From the NCBI GenBank assembly GCA_022410635.1, contig JAJVDF010000015.1, positions 3,378,936 to 3,442,935 on the forward strand: DNA of 64,000 nucleotides. Direction: 5' to 3'. The position numbers were made by a program, and so were the translations under genes. Source of the stretch: Tretioscincus oriximinensis. Lineage: Eukaryota > Chordata > Lepidosauria > Squamata > Gymnophthalmidae. Under the pieces are notes generated by a model. It saw only the letters and a list, made by a program, of their open reading frames with translations. It was not told where the DNA came from and searched no databases. Below are positions 43,816 to 54,010 of this stretch, piece by piece; the first letter of the stretch is position 1; each line of letters begins with the position of its first letter.

Positions 43816-44240
43816 CATACACGGTGTGTGTGTGCTGTGGATCAGGATTTTAGAGATGTTTAGGTGGGGCATGGGAACCACTGATCAAAACCAAAGAAAA
43901 TCTTTCTGAATTACACAATGTCAAAAGAAAGCACTGAATCATTTATATAGTGCTATCAGTGTGCATGGCTATTGATCTCTGATCCTGAATGTGAACTGAA
44001 GTTGTACTGAAACTTGGATGTGACCCTTCTGAAGATTTGTGAAGCCTTTGGCATGTTTGTCTGCATGAGGCACAATTTAACCCTGACCAGGGATGTTCTG
44101 ATCAAGATCACCAGTAGATCTGTCTAAACAGATCTGCCACCAGACTGAGTGAGTCCTGGCCTTGAATAGAGAGGTTTCCTGAAAGCATACCTTAAGGTTT
44201 TATCAGAGACACCTTTCGGTAGTGTATCAAAGTGTACCAA

Positions 44241-44367
44241 TTTCAGAGAAATAGCCGTGTTAGTCTAGCAGAAAGTCCAGCAAAGGGGCTAGCAGCACTT
44301 TGAGACTAGTTAGCTAGCAGCACTTTTCTCAAGTTAGTCTCAAAGTGCTGCTAGCCCCTTTGCTGGA
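44241..44367 (+). mobile_element. Foldback element family F, short copy
   Basis: TTTCAGAGAAATAGCCGTG to CCTTTGCTGGA, arms GGGGCTAGCAGCACTTTGAGACTA and complement, with most of the centre deleted. Perfect 13-bp duplication CAAAGTGTACCAA flanks it (44,228-44,240; 44,368-44,380). Confidence 0.92.
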
Positions 44368-44469
44368 CAAAGTGTACCAATGAAATTCATCCTTGAGATT
44401 AGAAACATTTTGTTCCTTGCCTTTTGGATAGGCTCAGGGCAAGGGCAGCAGATAGTCTATTCCAGACCA

Positions 44470-44740
44470 GCTGGCATGAATGGCTCAGTCACTAAGGAGA
44501 CGGTCCCTCATCTGAGAGATGGGGTTTTGAAATCTGGTGTTGGACATAGGGAGGGGTGAGCACCTTCTACTAGCCTGTAGCTCTAGCCAACTCAGCTATG
44601 AGAAAGCAAGAATTGCAAGAAATTGCACCCGTTTCCAAGTAGATACATGGGAATCACCACAGCCTGGTGGGGAAGATAGAATGTCAACCTTCGGGCAAAA
44701 AATAACTTCGGCTGAGAAAAATGGGGTATAAAAACCCAGT
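44470..44740 (+). mobile_element. tRNA-derived SINE (family A), full length
   Basis: Head GCATGAATGGCTCAGTCACTAAGGAG, GATGGGGTTTTGAAATC, body GAGGGGTGAGCACCTTCTACTAGCC, CACCACAGCCTGGTGGGGAAG, CTTCGGGCAAAAAATAAC, then a 3' end leading into the giant pyrimidine tail. Confidence 0.88.
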
Positions 44741-44787
44741 TCTTCTTCTTCCTCCTCCTCTTCCTCCTCTTCCTCCTCTTCCTCTTC

Positions 44788-44823
<36 letters not shown>

Positions 44824-44895
44824 TTCCTCTTCCTCTTCCTCTTCCTCTTCTTCTTCTTCTTCTTCTTCTTCTTCTTCTTCTTCTTCTTCTTCTTT
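44740..44895. repeat. 156-base pure pyrimidine tract (TTC/TCC)
   Basis: All C/T without interruption: TTC units, then CTCCTC / CTCTTC mixtures, then about 17 TTC units at the right. It is an expanded tail of the SINE just upstream. Long TTC:GAA tracts can form triplex or sticky DNA. Confidence 0.95.
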
Positions 44896-45149
44896 CCTGG
44901 CTGGTCCTCAACTAAAGGTTTAGAGTACAGAGAGATAAATGCAGAACTATTGCTCCTTAGGTTTAGAGCTGCTCTGCTATTGGAATTTTTCACATGCCAA
45001 TCTGTTCTTCACCCCTTTTATATAGATTCGAAAAGATGGATGAAACATGGGATGAGAGCACAAGTGCTTGTGAGACTCTCATGATATGAGTGAACACAGC
45101 CTTTATCCTGGTTACATTTACAAATGATCAGGAAATTTTATTTGCACAT

Positions 45150-45620
45150 TCAAAATGATTTATATCCTGCCCTTCACCATTTATCCCAGGGTGGGTAAGA
45201 AAAGATCAAGAAAATTATAAAGATAACACCCATTAATAAAATGTTATAAAAGATCCATACCTCCCCTCCCTCCCTCCCTCCCTCCAGCCATCCTCCATTG
45301 AAGGACAAAATGCAATGGGGGCTATAGTATTTAAGAGTCAAAACCCTGGGTGAAGAGATATGTTTTTACCAGGCCCTGAAAACTATACTATGTAGGCACC
45401 TGACAATCCCCTAGAGGGAGGCTATTCGAGAATGTGTGGCCACTATGGAGAAAGCCTTCCTACATGCCGCTATCGCCCGCATCTCTGCAATGGGAGTAGC
45501 TAGCAGAAGGCCCTCTCCTTGAGATCTTAGTGTGGAGAAGGCGCTCCTTCAGGTAGCCAGGGCTTTGGAGGTTAATAGCAACACCTTGAATTGGGCACAC
45601 AGATCTTTAAGGACCAATGT
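45150..45620 (-). mobile_element. L2-like LINE 3' UTR, long copy
   Basis: Complement of the family 3' end: GATTTATATCCTGCCCTTCACC, ACCCATTAATAAAATG, CTCCCTCCCTCCCTCC, GATATGTTTTTACCAGGCCC, ATCCCCTAGAGGGAGGC, GCATCTCTGCAATGGGAG, AAGGCCCTCTCCTTGAGATCTTAG. Uninterrupted counterpart of the split copy at 31.6-32.2 kb. Confidence 0.7.
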
Positions 45621-46020
45621 AAGACATTGTGGAATGCCTCTTTGTAAGTTGCCTCTGTGAGTGCTCTAGCACAAAAGCAGGGCATTCCAAGGCCAATCCA
45701 TGGAGCTATTTTTTAATTTACCTTTGTAGTTAGAGAAAATTCTTTTTTGAGAAGTTACTTTCTGCTATGAGATGAATTAAATGGCTTTTTACTTGTGTTC
45801 CGTGCTTGGCTTTGCTGTTCAAAAAATACTCTTATGCAGCACTGTTTCATGCCACCTGGAAAATATTCCTGCAGTAACCAAGCTAATACAATGTATGGTT
45901 TGACTCCAGGGATTAAGAACTATTAGGACACATACTGTCTACGTATTTGCATACTTTTTCACCCTTACTGATGATGGCTTTTTAAATAAATAAATAAATT
46001 GTACATTAAATGGAGTGTCT
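45621..46020. other. Unique sequence
   Basis: No repeat or exon recognised; an AAATAAATAAATAAA run lies at 45,984-45,999. Confidence 0.45.
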
Positions 46021-46027
46021 TTTCAGA

Positions 46028-46242
46028 TAGGCTGACCAGATGATCCTTTTTTGGGGCGGGGGGTTTAAAACCCGTTTTTGGGGTGCCTCCCAGTTTCTTC
46101 TGAGGAAAATGTTTACAAAAAAAGAGAGACTTTTTTCCAAATTTTTTGCTGTTTTTTAATGTTTTTTTCCTCAGAAAAAACTGGGAGGCACCCCAGAAAC
46201 GGGTTTCAGCCCCCCACAAAAAGGGGTAATCTGGTCAGCCTA
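46028..46242. mobile_element. Foldback MITE family M7, copy 3
   Basis: TAGGCTGACCAGATG to ATCTGGTCAGCCTA; arms TTTTGGGGTGCCTCCCAG and CTGGGAGGCACCCC. Perfect 7-bp duplication TTTCAGA (46,021-46,027; 46,243-46,249). 215 bp, no ORF. Confidence 0.93.
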
Positions 46243-46597
46243 TTTCAGAACATGTTGTTCAATGTAGAAATGCCTTTTTCATTCTCCATTCCCCCCCCTG
46301 TGTGTCCCACTTCAGTGAGTTTCACATTGTTAAAAAAAAACCCAAAAAATATTATGCTTCTATCTGATTCAGCTCTGCCACAGTCCAAAGCACTAATGTT
46401 CCTGTCTGCTGTATCATCAGATTTTTAAAATAGTGAGAGGAAATTGGAGAAAACTTCTTAATTTCCTGCAAGGCAAGGAGCCTAATGGACATGGTTCCAG
46501 TTGATGGAGGAAGACGTCTAAAATCTGGGGGAAACCGAAAAGCCTTCCTTAGATTCGTGCCGTTCACGGCGCGGGCATCATGAAAATAGGTATGGAA

Positions 46598-46995
46598 GCT
46601 TGATGAAAGTATACAAAATCATGCAAGGGATAGATAAGGTGAGCAGAGAAAGAGTATTTTCTTTGACACACAAGATTAGGACCAAGGGGCATTCTGTGAA
46701 ACTGATGGGCATAAGGAAAAGNATCTTTTCACCCAGAGGGTCATTGGTCTATGGAATTTACTTTCAAAAAAAGGGTGGTAGNTAGAAGCATGGATAGTTT
46801 TAAAACAGGATTAGCCAAGTTCATGGAAGCCAAGGAATTCTTGAAGTACCATTTGTAAGGAGTCGAGAACATGTCAAGATTTTGCCTTCTTCTGCTTGAC
46901 ATTGTCCAGGTGCAACTGTGTGAGATAGAATGCTGGACTAGATGGGCTCTGGTCTGATTCAGCAGGGCTCCTCTTATGTTCTTATGTTCTCCTTG
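46598..46995 (+). mobile_element. CR1-type LINE 3' end
   Basis: Encodes MKVYKIMQGIDKVSRERVFSLTHKIRTKGHSVKLMG, then the frame breaks; the 3' UTR has GAGATAGAATGCTGGACTAG and ends TTATGTTCTTATGTTC. Confidence 0.9.
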
Positions 46996-47039
46996 ATTAT
47001 AGACTCACTAGTCTCATGCACTAGCCTTCAGGGTCTGTT

Positions 47040-47332
47040 GAGATGGGCACGAATGGCGTAGTCGAGTAAGTGCCAGTCTTCCATCTGAGAGATCCAGTTT
47101 CAAGACCCTGTGTTGGTCGTGGAGCGCCTTTTACTAGCCTGCAGCTCTAGCAAACTAAGTTATTCAAAAGAAACATAGATTTGTATTCTGCATTTCAATT
47201 AGATAAATGAGTACCACCATTAACCTGGTGGTGAAGATAGAATAAGTTCTTTAGGTGAAAATTAATCCCGTAACTGCTCTGAGTCCCTTCGGGTGAGAAG
47301 GGCAGGGTATAAAAACCAGATTCTTCTTCATT
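47040..47332 (+). mobile_element. tRNA-derived SINE (family A)
   Basis: GGGCACGAATGGCGTAGTCG head, CATCTGAGAGATCCAGTTTCAAGACC, CTTTTACTAGCCTGCAGCTC, CTCTGAGTCCCTTCGGGTGAG, then TTCTTCTTC. Good full-length copy. Confidence 0.85.
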
Positions 47333-48009
47333 CGTACATTATTGCCCAAGCAGAAGTGCCTAATCTGCCAGAGCACTTCTATAAGCCTCATTCACAAAAC
47401 ATAGTGACATGTGCGCTATATATAAGCAACAGCCATGATATCATTTGAAAGCCTCACATGGCTGTATGGTCCCTGCTTTAGCATTATGGTTTCCTTGTGT
47501 TCCTTAAAGGATCATGCTCTGTTTTCAATCAATGTCATTGCAAGGACAGAAATAGAAATAAATATTTCTTGTCTCAGGGTTACAGAGAATGCATTTGAAG
47601 TTAAGTCTTCCATCTTGCCAAGGTNTGCCCATCATTCTCCTAGGACAGAGCCCCGAAATTGACTCTTCCTGAGACAAACATCCTATCAACAGACTCTGTG
47701 ACACACAGTTCATGGCAAAACCCATTATTCCTCTAATCTGTTATCCCTGATTAACAGGCATAATTCAACTCCTTTCATAATGTTAAACTGAGTATATCAC
47801 AATCATTTGCTCTTTACAAAATCTAGAGAAATTCCCAACTGGCGTCATCAGAACTAAAACCACATATTTTGCCCAAGTAGATTTGCACTCCTAGAATCTT
47901 GACAGCCTCTATATCACCCCTAAACCCCAACGCTAAGGGATGAAAAATAGTAAGTGTCCCAACTAAGTGCTGAAGAATTTCAATTCCCAACCTCCATGGG
48001 CAATGCAAT
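47333..48009. other. Unique sequence
   Basis: No repeat or exon recognised. Confidence 0.4.
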
Positions 48010-48245
48010 GATGAAAAATGGAAGGCAGTATGGTTAATGGTTAGANTGTTGGGTTCTTATCTGATAGCTTCCGGGTTCGAATCCACAATCCTCCATGAAG
48101 CTAGCAGGGTGACCTTGGCCCAATCACTGTTCTTTAGAACTCTCTCAACTCCATCTACTTCACATTATGTCTGTTATGAAAAAAGCTCTGTGCATTGCAC
48201 TGCCCTTTGGTGGAAAAGGTGTTAGAAATAAATGTTGTTGTTGCT
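48010..48245 (+). mobile_element. MIR-like tRNA SINE (family B)
   Basis: Head TATGGTTAATGGTTAGANTG; perfect pol III B box GGTTCGAATCC at 48,074-48,084; body CTCCATGAAGCTAGCAGGGTGACCTTGG; CTTTGGTGGAAAAGG end and a GTTGTTGTTGC tail. Confidence 0.88.
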
Positions 48246-48309
48246 GTTGTTTTATTATATCATCAGCATCTGCATCTAAGGTTGCTTTCTGATGTTCCTT
48301 GATAAATAT

Positions 48310-48495
48310 TCCAAATTGGTGTGAACACATGTTATAGTCCCCAGTTTCTGGAATGCTCTCTCCTCTGTTGTGCATCAGGCACCTACATACTATACATGTT
48401 CAGATACCTGGTAAAGATGCACCTGTTCATCCTCTCCTTCATCTGTTCTGTTTTAAGAGATTTATTGTATTTTACTGTAATTGAAAAAAATAAAG
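48310..48495 (+). mobile_element. L2-like LINE, ORF2 end and 3' UTR
   Basis: Decayed CAGTTTCTGGAATGCTCTC (WNALP-like), TTCAGATACCTGGTAAAGATGCACCTGTTC (FRxLVKMHLF) and TTTTAAGAGATTTATTG. Short remnant. Confidence 0.65.
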
Positions 48496-48539
48496 TGCCT
48501 CCATGTTGCAGGAAGGGGCATGGTGTCGGGCCATGTAAT

Positions 48540-48895
48540 GCCTTATTTATTTATTTACATTTTATTCCACCTTATACCTAAAAGTCTCAGGGTGGTTGAC
48601 AATAAAAACATGAAAGTGGGGGAATGGAGAGCTGTCTCTTCAACCAAAGGCCAGATTAAAGAACTGCATCTTTAGAAATCTTCTGAATGAACACGGACTA
48701 TGATTTTTGCACCTCATGGGGGAGACTGTCCCATAGTCTTGGGGCTGCCAGAGAAGGCCCTATTTTGGATTCCCACTTTCTTTTCTGCAAGGGTTGTAGC
48801 ACAAGTAAGAAGGTCTCCTCTGCAGATTTTGAGGCACGGGCAGGTTGATATGGAAGGTATTATTTTAGTACGCAGATGGTAGGGCCCTGTTGTGA
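48540..48895 (-). mobile_element. L2-like LINE 3' UTR
   Basis: TTATTTATTTATTTAC tail, complement of the end motif (CACCTTATACCTAAAAGTCTCAGGG), GGTTGACAATAAAAAC, ACCAAAGGCCAGATTAAAG, then GGAGACTGTCCCATAGTCTTGGGGC. Confidence 0.7.
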
Positions 48896-48916
48896 GATAT
48901 ATCCCAGAATAAAGTT

Positions 48917-49550
48917 TAGGCTTTGTTCACACAGCTATTTTATTCCTCAGTTATAGCGACATGAAGAAGGTTGGGGCACACGTGTTAAGCGTGTTTCAGC
49001 AGTCGGCCCACAATAAACGTCATTTATCCCAGAATAAATTATTGCTAAGATAATCAGGCATCATTGCAGAGAACATCCGAAATCTCACAGCCAACCTCCG
49101 TCATCTCGCAACCAACCCCTTTCCACTCCCGTGTGAACATTATTAGTGCAAGAGACAGGAGGGGAGAGATGACAGGAGGAAGTGCCTCCTCCTCTGCCTG
49201 TCTTTTCCTAAGCCCAGGCTGCCCTCTGCCTGCTTGTGGGGGCTGCTGCCTGTAGATCAGCTCTGCGAAACGAAGGGGAACATTGACAGACGTCCTGTCA
49301 ACCTCCCTACCTCCTCCTCCTCGCCTCAGCCGAACCATTTGACAGTGATGATGTTCTGCTCGTTGCGTCGCATAGCCGATCTCCAGGCAGCAGCCCCCAA
49401 AAGCAGGCAGAGGGCTGGCTGGAAGGAGGGCACAGCCGGCTGTGTATCACGAGAATTCAAGTATACGTGTGCACAGACATGCCGTTGCTATATTCCGGAA
49501 TATAGCTTTATTCCGGGTTTTTTCTCGTCGTGTGAATGCAGCCTTAGTGT
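48917..49550. mobile_element. Non-autonomous DNA transposon, about 630 bp
   Basis: Left end TTAGGCTTTGTTCACACAGC; right end CGTGTGAATGCAGCCTTAG, an imperfect inverted pair. 48,975-49,110 matches the reverse complement of about 57,515-57,665 (CACACGTGTTAAGCGTG, AATAAACGTCATTTATCCCAGAATAA). TTCCGGAATATAGC near the right end is an inner palindrome. No transposase frame. Confidence 0.65.
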
Positions 49551-50329
49551 CTCCATTAGGGATATTTAGCTGCGTGTTGGCAGCAACATCATGTAGGAAT
49601 GTACCACATTACCTCACGGAGTTTCAGCGATCCTCCACGCACTAAACAGGCTTGTGGTCTCGGTTTTTCTGTTAGCTCATTTTCCTCGATTCAGCAGCAG
49701 ACGTCTTTTAAATGTGAACGATTGCTCAGTGTGGACATTCAGTAATGTGAATCAGGCAAGCTGTAAAAAGCTCATTGGCTCTCGGCTCACTGAGAATGCT
49801 GGGAATTGTAGTAAAACAAGCACAGCAATAATTTATGGGGCATGTGGTGTCACTAGGTTACCAGGAAATGCAACGGAGAAACAAGAAGCAGCGGGAAAAA
49901 ATGTAGGTGTCTTTTTCTGGATTAAAAAAAATTGTGATATTAAGATTGTAAACAGGAAGCAGCTTAAGGCCTTTCTCCAAGGCCATTCTCATTTCTCCAC
50001 ATGCAAAATGCACCTGTGGACCAAGGTGATCTCTGACTTGGTTGATCTTCAAGTTACCCATTGTGTAGGTTTTCCAATAAATAAACCTCCCATCTCAGTA
50101 AGATACGTCTAGATGCATTAAATTTGTTGTTCTGCCCAGCAAAGATTTGTGGAGGAAATAAACTTCAGTTGGTACTCCAGAGGTGCATTTTATTTGCTTT
50201 CCCTGCCTGATTCGAAGGATGAAGATGCCCCACACTCTTTTTCTCTTCCTTTCCTTTCTTCTTCTTGTTCCCAACTGGTTATGTCAGTTGTAATCTTAGT
50301 CCCAGTTGTGCAAAGGATAAATAAATCCT
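49551..50329. other. Unique sequence with R2 repeat
   Basis: R2 repeat at about 49,760-49,860 (GAGAATGCTGGGAATTG). The 152-codon frame at 49,654-50,112 runs through this repeat and is not a gene. Confidence 0.5.
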
Positions 50330-50545
50330 TAATTAAAAATGAGGTTTTGAATGCTTCAAATGATCGATCTAGACTGGCAAATAATCACAACCACCTTCAC
50401 ATTCCAATTTTCTTTTAAAGAGCTTTGGCAAAGTAATCGTGCGCCTGATAGTTTTATACTGTCATTAGACCTGTGATAAGGTATGTGCATTAAGGCATGG
50501 CAGCTGAGCTTCTGAAGATAAATTCTCCCGCTTTCATCCCAGAAT
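50330..50545. promoter_or_regulatory. Candidate conserved non-coding element
   Basis: Repeat-free, with AAATAATCACAACCACC (RUNX-like core AACCAC), AAATGATCGATCTAG and GTAATCGTGCGCC. Assigned on texture only. Confidence 0.25.
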
Positions 50546-52425
50546 AACAGACCTCTTGGGAGAGGAGGGGGGGAAGGAGAGGAGGGTTGCAGGGAGAATA
50601 TCATTCCTTGATGTATTGGATAAATAAATATTTCCATCTTTCTTTTTCTCTAAGGATGAAAAAAGTGCTGGGTTTTGTTTAGATACTGCAATTACCTCTT
50701 GCCAGCCCGGTTAAATGGCAAAGTGAAATTGTGGGGTAAACCNGTCTTGGCTGCACTCAGGAAAAGGTCCTTTGCTCCAGAATATTCTCTAGCTGATGTT
50801 TTGAGAAATTGCCATGCTTGCAGACACAGAGGCAAAAAGCCTTCCTTTGTAATTCTCCTTAACGGGATTATGCCAGGATAGTGCGAGAAGATACCAGCTG
50901 AGCACAGCACAATGCAGAATCGCTGGCTGAGCATGCTCAGTATTTACTTCCTAGTTAGTTGTCTCGCTTGTCCCATGTGGGTTTGCAGGTACATGTGAAG
51001 ACTGCATTCTGCAATTGTTTCCCACACTGTGGATTTTAACCCCCTCTGTGTGCCTGCAGCTATAGAGTTCTTCCAGCTCCTGAACCAGCCACCCACCACC
51101 CATGATATAATTTTAAAATCAGTTTCCATGCAGGGAAACAGTTGTGGAAATCAGCCATTTTCAGAGCCTGGTAAAATGTTGTGGACTCTGTCACGGGACA
51201 TGGGCTGGTCCTACCATCATCCTTCTAGAAGTCAATTAAAAGTGCAAACATGACCCATACCCTGGAGCCAGAGTCTACCCACAGGAGCGGGATGAGTGCC
51301 AATGATGTGCATAGGTGCATGCACATGCAGCCATTGGGATATAGTGAGTACCTACGGATTAGAGAAAACAATTTTTTGCCAGCTTTTGAAAGCAGCTAAA
51401 AGGCAACTAGCATGTTAGCCCGAAAAAAAGGAAGGTATTAGAAAATGATATAGGATCATGAATCTATTGTCTCCTTATTATTTGCTCTATGTGTTAGAGG
51501 CAAGTTTCATTTGTTGTGGGTGATATAGGCTCCATTCAGACAAGTAGATTAAATCCGGTATTTATTTTAAATCTGGATTAACCCAATCATACCTCTGCAC
51601 CCATGTATCTCTCAGCATGCATTAGTATAACAAGCATTGTGCAGCCTCCCGATTGGCTGCTCTGCCCTCCTCACATATATCAGAGCTCTCAATTCCAGCT
51701 CCCTCCTCATCTCTAATCTGGCATGCAAATATCAGACAGGCCTTTTAATGGAGTAATTCGGGCACCAACTTACCTTTACTGTCTGTAAAATCCAGGAGAG
51801 CAGGATGTAAATCGAGTGGATGGCTAAATTTACATGAAAACGTGAGGCAGATTCTTTATGAGACAGCGGTAACTAAATTTCATCTGGATGTGGTCATTGG
51901 CCAGTTACTGAAAAGCACATTTTTGACCATCCAGTCCATATTCTTTTCCTTTTTTCACCGGGGCCATTGTCAGATTAAATCTGGGAGGGTCATTCAGCTT
52001 CAAGGAGGGGAAAGGGAAGATTGGAAATGTCCCTTGCCTGATAGCCAGATTTGGGCATTCCAAAAGAGTTGTGTGTAGAGGCAAATGTAGCCAGCTGAAC
52101 ATAATCATTTGGGTTTTGAATGTCAAGAAGCTCTCTCTAATGCATTAAACAAAGAAAAGAGGATGTTCCTAAAATGATCTTTTCAAGAGTTATTGTCCAA
52201 ATTCGAGTTTTTAAGAAAGAAGTCAGCAATCCCTAAGTCAAGGCCATCTGTTGAATTCAGATGTGCTCCTAGTCTGTCACAGTGACCAACTATATTGCTA
52301 CTTCTGGAACAAAGATAACACCAAGCATTCCACTCAAGAAGTTAGCCCAGGCTTAACTTCTTGAACATCCCATCCTTTATACAATATAAAGACCATAATT
52401 CAAAGAAGCAGGTAATGCTAGTAAT
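50546..52425. other. Mostly unique; two repeat remnants
   Basis: 50,850-50,995 shares GCTGGCTGAGCATGCTCAG and TTTACTTCCTAGTTAG with 26,255-26,345 and 37,320-37,365. 51,530-51,760 (GGCTCCATTCAGACAAG start, GCAGCCTCCCGATTGGC) looks like an old DNA transposon. The rest is unrecognised. Confidence 0.45.
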
Positions 52426-52429
52426 ATGT

Positions 52430-52800
52430 CGCCTGTCATTTGCTGCCTGCCTCGTAGTATCTGAAGGATAAGAGGAGCATAAACAAATAATTCATCTTGT
52501 CATAAATCTAACCTAATTGCCATAGCATCACATTATATGTGTGATGGAAATCTAAGAGCAATGATTATATTGGATCTGACATTGGAAATCCTGGTTGCTT
52601 TGCTCTATACTGTTCCAATGGGAGTGCTACAGACGAAAGCCAATTATAATGAGGATAACACACATCAGCTTGTCAGCTGGCAAAATGGGCATCTCGACAA
52701 TTTAATGACCCTTCTTCACATATAAAGGTGTAATTTCTTATAAATCTTGCTTAGGGATGCCATTTTAATGAGGTCCATAAATCTGTGCAGTCCCATCCAG
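52430..52800. promoter_or_regulatory. Candidate conserved non-coding element
   Basis: Repeat-free AT-rich DNA with CCTAATTGCC, GCCAATTATAATGAGG, GACAATTTAATGACC and CCATTTTAATGAGG (homeodomain cores) plus GTCAGCTGG (E-box). No coding frame. Texture argument only. Confidence 0.35.
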
Positions 52801-53066
52801 CATGCAAAGCACCAAGCCAGGAGAAGGGACAGATTCAACAGCATCACCAACATTACACTCTTCTAATTCCATGGCAGATGCCCAATGAAGTACTTAACCA
52901 GATGGTGGTCCTTGCTAGAATAGGAAACAGGTGTGCATTTTGCATATTCCTCTTTGCTCCTTAAATGTGCCCTCAGCCTCATAAATATGGCATCCAATGG
53001 CTGCACACATATTGCTTGGACTGATGTGTGGTACTTTCCTTTACAGGAAGTATCCAAATTCTCTTA

Positions 53067-53150
53067 GGCTGCATTCCCATGAAGTATTTTTACTGAGATG
53101 GTACTTACATCCAGCTGAATTTGTCCTATGAGGTCATGCATGTACAGTGT
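53067..53150. mobile_element. DNA transposon terminus fragment
   Basis: TTAGGCTGCATTCCCATG matches the terminus at 35,220 and the complement at 49,513. The partner end is not visible; the SINE follows directly. Confidence 0.4.
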
Positions 53151-53151
53151 A

Positions 53152-53452
53152 CGGCACGGATAGCTCAGTCACTAAGGAAACCGTCTCTCAACTGGGAGAT
53201 GGGGTTTTCAAGCCCTGTCAGACAAGGGGAGGGGTGATCATCTTCCCCCAGCCTGTAGCTCTAGCCAACCCAGCTATTCGAAAGCATGAATTGCAAGAAA
53301 CTACAAGTAGATACATGGGAACCACCACAGCCTGGTGGGGAAGGTAGAATGTAAGCCTTCGGGTAAAAATACCCTTGTAAGCCACTTTGAGTCCCTTTGA
53401 AAGGTGAGAAAAGCGGGGCATAAGAACCTTCTTCTTCATCATCATCATCATC
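53152..53452 (+). mobile_element. tRNA-derived SINE (family A), full length
   Basis: GGCACGGATAGCTCAGTCAC (A box) and GGGGTTTTCAAGCCC (B-box position), AGCTCTAGCCAACCCAGC, CACAGCCTGGTGGGGAAGG, ACCCTTGTAAGCCACTTTG, then GAAAAGCGGGGCATAAG and a TTC/ATC tail. Confidence 0.9.
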
Positions 53453-53579
53453 AATCCACTTGCTAAACAGACCTATGATCTTGGAATTTCCAGCCATCAT
53501 TGTTTGTCTGGTTCAGCACTAGAAGTTCCTAAAATCATAAATATAGCCTTCACAGGGCATTTAGTAATGTAGACATGGT

Positions 53580-53725
53580 AAAATCTCACAAAATCTCGAG
53601 GATACCTGAAAAAGTTCATTGGTTCTCATCTCACAGAGAATGCTGGGAATTGAAGTAAGCCAAATGCAGTAACGACTTATGGGGCTTCTCGCCACATGAC
53701 AAGCCCCATAAATCATTACTGCATT
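53580..53725. repeat. R2 repeat with inverted segment
   Basis: GAGAATGCTGGGAATTG and GCAGTAACGACTTATGGGGCTT, followed after CTCGCCACATGAC by AAGCCCCATAAATCATTACTGC, an inverted copy of the preceding segment. Foldback of about 20 bp arms. Confidence 0.7.
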
Positions 53726-53849
53726 TGCCGGGATCTGTGTGATAATTACAATACACGTAGGGGTCAGACCATACAGATATGATGTATAAAATGAAAATCA
53801 TTGAATGGTAGGAGGCCCTTTACTTTCTCATACAGAAATGTTTTCCCAT

Positions 53850-54010
53850 ATTGATGTGACATCAAGCCCCACCCATTTTTCCAGCCCCACCCCTGGAAGT
53901 GATGTCAAGCCATGCCCAGTTTTGACATCACCTCTGGTCCTACCTCTGGAAGTGAAATCAAGCCATGTCCCTTTTTTGCATTACCTCCGGTCCCGCCCCC
54001 TCCCATGCAC
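53850..54010. repeat. Short tandem repeat, about 53-bp period
   Basis: CTGGAAGTGA(T/A)(G/A)TCAAGCC occurs at 53,893 and 53,946, with a weaker unit from 53,855. The CACTTCC/GTCAAGCC motif resembles the repeats at 34.4 and 60.5 kb. Confidence 0.7.

Noticed and set aside
44592..44993. Frames with poly-Lys/Arg or poly-Leu/Pro
   Set aside because: They are translations of the TTC/TCC tract of a SINE tail.
49654..50112. 152-codon plus-strand frame
   Set aside because: It passes through the R2 repeat and has no domain resemblance.
53850..54010. Composite response-element array (TGACATCA-like motifs)
   Set aside because: The motifs belong to a short tandem repeat related to dispersed CACTTCC-type repeats, so repetition is explained by repeat structure.
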